NCBI GenBank assembly: GCA_902363675.1
Contig: CABJAV010000010.1
Coordinates: 1-64,000 of the forward strand
DNA length: 64,000 bases
Direction of reading: 5' to 3'
From: Lachnospiraceae bacterium
GTDB taxonomy: Bacteria; Bacillota; Clostridia; Lachnospirales; Lachnospiraceae
The translations under genes were made by a program, and so were the position numbers. How positions within the stretch are numbered: position 1 is the first letter of the stretch; each line of letters starts with the position of its first letter. The notes under the pieces were generated by a model. It had not been told where the DNA came from and did not search any database. It saw nothing but the letters and a program-made list of their open reading frames with translations. Shown piece by piece: positions 63,094 to 64,000 of the stretch.

Positions 63094-63570
63094 CCCCTTC
63101 TATTTGTTTTTTATACTTACGAAGACCGTACAATCTACAAGAAAATCTGATAAACCTATCTTTATGTGCAACTATGATAGTTTTGATTTTTGTTCCATTA
63201 CTTCATCTAATAATTGATTCCACTTTTTACGATTGTAGTTAAGCCCACTTCCATAATCCTCAATACATTGATCTACAATGATACCTTTAGCATTGCAAAA
63301 CTGACGTAAAAAAGTTGCTTGGTTTTGTAAATCATCTTTTTGGTTTCTTGTAGATACTCTGGCATAAATAACAATCTGACGATTATCGTTTTCAGTATTT
63401 ATACCCTTGAACTGAAGATATTGATCATAAGTATAATAACGCCTATTAGTCGGAGTTCGATTTGCTTTCAGAATCCCCTCGCTATCCCAACGTTGTAACG
63501 TTTTGACTGAGACACCCAATAATTCAGCAAAATCTTTTGGTTTGTAATTAGTGATATTAGATGTGTTCAT
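63026..63570 (-). pseudogene. tnpA: IS607-family serine recombinase TnpA, frameshifted and internally deleted
   Basis: The ATG at 63570 follows GGAGG. The N-terminal MerR-like helix-turn-helix (FAELLGVSVKTLQRWDSEG) and catalytic serine region (IVIYARVSTRNQKDDL) are intact. The frame stops at 63172, but a shift of one base in an A run restores TIIVAHKDRFIRF, which then jumps directly to SCRLYGLRKYKKQI, missing the ~40 residues normally between. It ends at 63026 within tnpB. One frameshift plus an internal deletion make it non-functional. Confidence 0.8.
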
Positions 63571-63582
63571 AACAATATCCTC

Positions 63583-63605
63583 CATGAGTATATTTCAACA
63601 TATTT
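63583..63605 (-). repeat. left-end inverted repeat of the IS607-like element
   Basis: On the minus strand AAATATGTTGAAATATACTC, directly before the tnpA ribosome site; partner of 61757-61779. Confidence 0.6.
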
Positions 63606-63640
63606 AATCACTATTGACAATGATTTTGGTTACTTAATGG

Positions 63641-64000
63641 TTACTCCTTTATCTTAGGCTTTAAATGTGAAACCGGCATATAGACCGGTACGCCATCTTT
63701 GTATTCATTGGTAACTTCTCCCTGAATAAGTGGGAGCAGGTATTCCTGTAACTGTGGCATGATATCATTCCCGGCTTCATTGATCCATTCGCGTGGAATG
63801 GATTTTGCCTCGTTTGCAATGCCACGGATTGGTGCATGCCCGTAAGTGACGGTGTATGGTGTGTTGGATGTACGTGTCAGAGTGACCATCGTAGCAGTCT
63901 CACCTTCCTCTGCGAGAGATACCGCTTTTTCCCCTAAGGCGAAAGCTTCATCCAGATCCGTCCTGGAAGCCATATGTGCAGCACAGCGCTGGAGAACATT
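63641..64000 (-). CDS. 6-phosphofructokinase, probably PPi-dependent (C-terminal part)
   Basis: About 120 C-terminal residues are in the window; the frame is open to the edge and reads NVLQRCAAHMASRTDLDEAF, then GEKAVSLAEEGETATMVTL, SIPREWINEAGND and YKDGVPVYMPVSHLKPK. This matches the end of clostridial PPi-dependent phosphofructokinases, which phosphorylate fructose-6-phosphate in glycolysis. The stop (63641) is 36 bp from the IS element. The active-site residues lie beyond the window, so ATP versus PPi use cannot be judged directly. Confidence 0.8.
   Translation of the reverse strand, partial: NVLQRCAAHMASRTDLDEAFALGEKAVSLAEEGETATMVTLTRTSNTPYTVTYGHAPIRGIANEAKSIPREWINEAGNDIMPQLQEYLLPLIQGEVTNEYKDGVPVYMPVSHLKPKIKE

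Larger units (their letters stand above)
61757..63605 (-). mobile_element. IS607-family (tnpA + tnpB) insertion element, transposase decayed
   Basis: A minus-strand unit of a serine-recombinase tnpA (broken) and tnpB (intact). The bounds are set by imperfect inverted repeats of 23 bp at 61757-61779 and 63583-63605 (19 of 23 match). It lies between phosphofructokinase and the L,D-transpeptidase gene. The broken recombinase implies it can move only with help in trans. Confidence 0.75.

Noticed and set aside
1..64000. CRISPR arrays, tRNA or rRNA genes, replication origin
   Set aside because: No regularly spaced repeats with unique spacers, cloverleaf-like genes or DnaA-box clusters were noticed by eye in the window.

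Overview
The window looks like a chromosomal segment of a low-to-mid GC, anaerobic Gram-positive bacterium, most likely a gut Clostridia of the Lachnospiraceae type. This rests on strong AGGAGG-type ribosome binding sites, sigma-A-like TTGACA/TATAAT promoters, oxygen-sensitive ThiH thiazole synthesis, a hybrid cluster protein, an [FeFe]-hydrogenase-like sensor, a phosphofructokinase whose C-terminus resembles the PPi-dependent type, a DUF4317-like protein and a CIRCE operator. This is inference from gene content; no rRNA, tRNA or CRISPR array was seen.

Layout. 1-4.7 kb: decayed fragments (EAL, formate/nitrite transporter and ROK-kinase remnants) around a GNAT acetyltransferase, an isolated cbiD, purine nucleoside phosphorylase, a metallo-beta-lactamase-fold hydrolase and an SCP2-like protein. 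4.7-8.4 kb (minus): a thiazole operon thiS-thiF-thiG-thiH-tenI behind a consensus promoter and a leader with an apparent attenuator. 8.7-14.8 kb: a secreted protein, a soluble hydrogenase/chemoreceptor fusion, hcp divergent from a Crp/Fnr regulator around a shared palindrome, and a CIRCE-controlled Hsp20.

14.87-24.70 kb is the outstanding region: five tightly packed or overlapping genes. They encode a 40-residue acidic protein; a 1298-residue protein with an RNase H1-type hybrid-binding domain, a ClpB-type AAA+ module, a receiver-like segment, an FtsH-type AAA+ module and an M41 zinc protease; an Hsp70-like protein with eroded nucleotide-binding motifs; an RNase H-fold protein; and a 1015-residue two-barrel polymerase related to the eukaryotic RNAi-type RNA-dependent RNA polymerases (catalytic DFDSD). 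RNA synthesis, RNA:DNA-hybrid recognition and cleavage, and chaperone/proteolysis appear combined in one system. I know of no characterised system with this composition.

24.7-42 kb: a MATE transporter, a 51-bp tandem repeat, a DUF4317-like protein, a histidine phosphatase, an ApbE lipoprotein behind a DtxR-type operator, two large secreted proteins (one a GH13 starch hydrolase) sharing a C-terminal module, a second MATE transporter, mgtE behind a leader-peptide/attenuator region, and asnB. 42-53 kb: small membrane proteins, pyruvate kinase, a secreted nuclease, a three-gene glycolipid-type operon (acyltransferase, GT8 glycosyltransferase, GT8-acyltransferase fusion), a LuxR-type regulator, a rhodanese-TtcA fusion and a GGDEF/EAL protein.

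53-64 kb: a DtxR-family metalloregulator divergent from a FeoB-associated small protein, an Ig-like secreted protein, a heterodimeric ABC exporter, a third MATE transporter, an L,D-transpeptidase, a partly decayed IS607-type element (intact tnpB, broken tnpA) and the 3' end of phosphofructokinase, which runs off the window.
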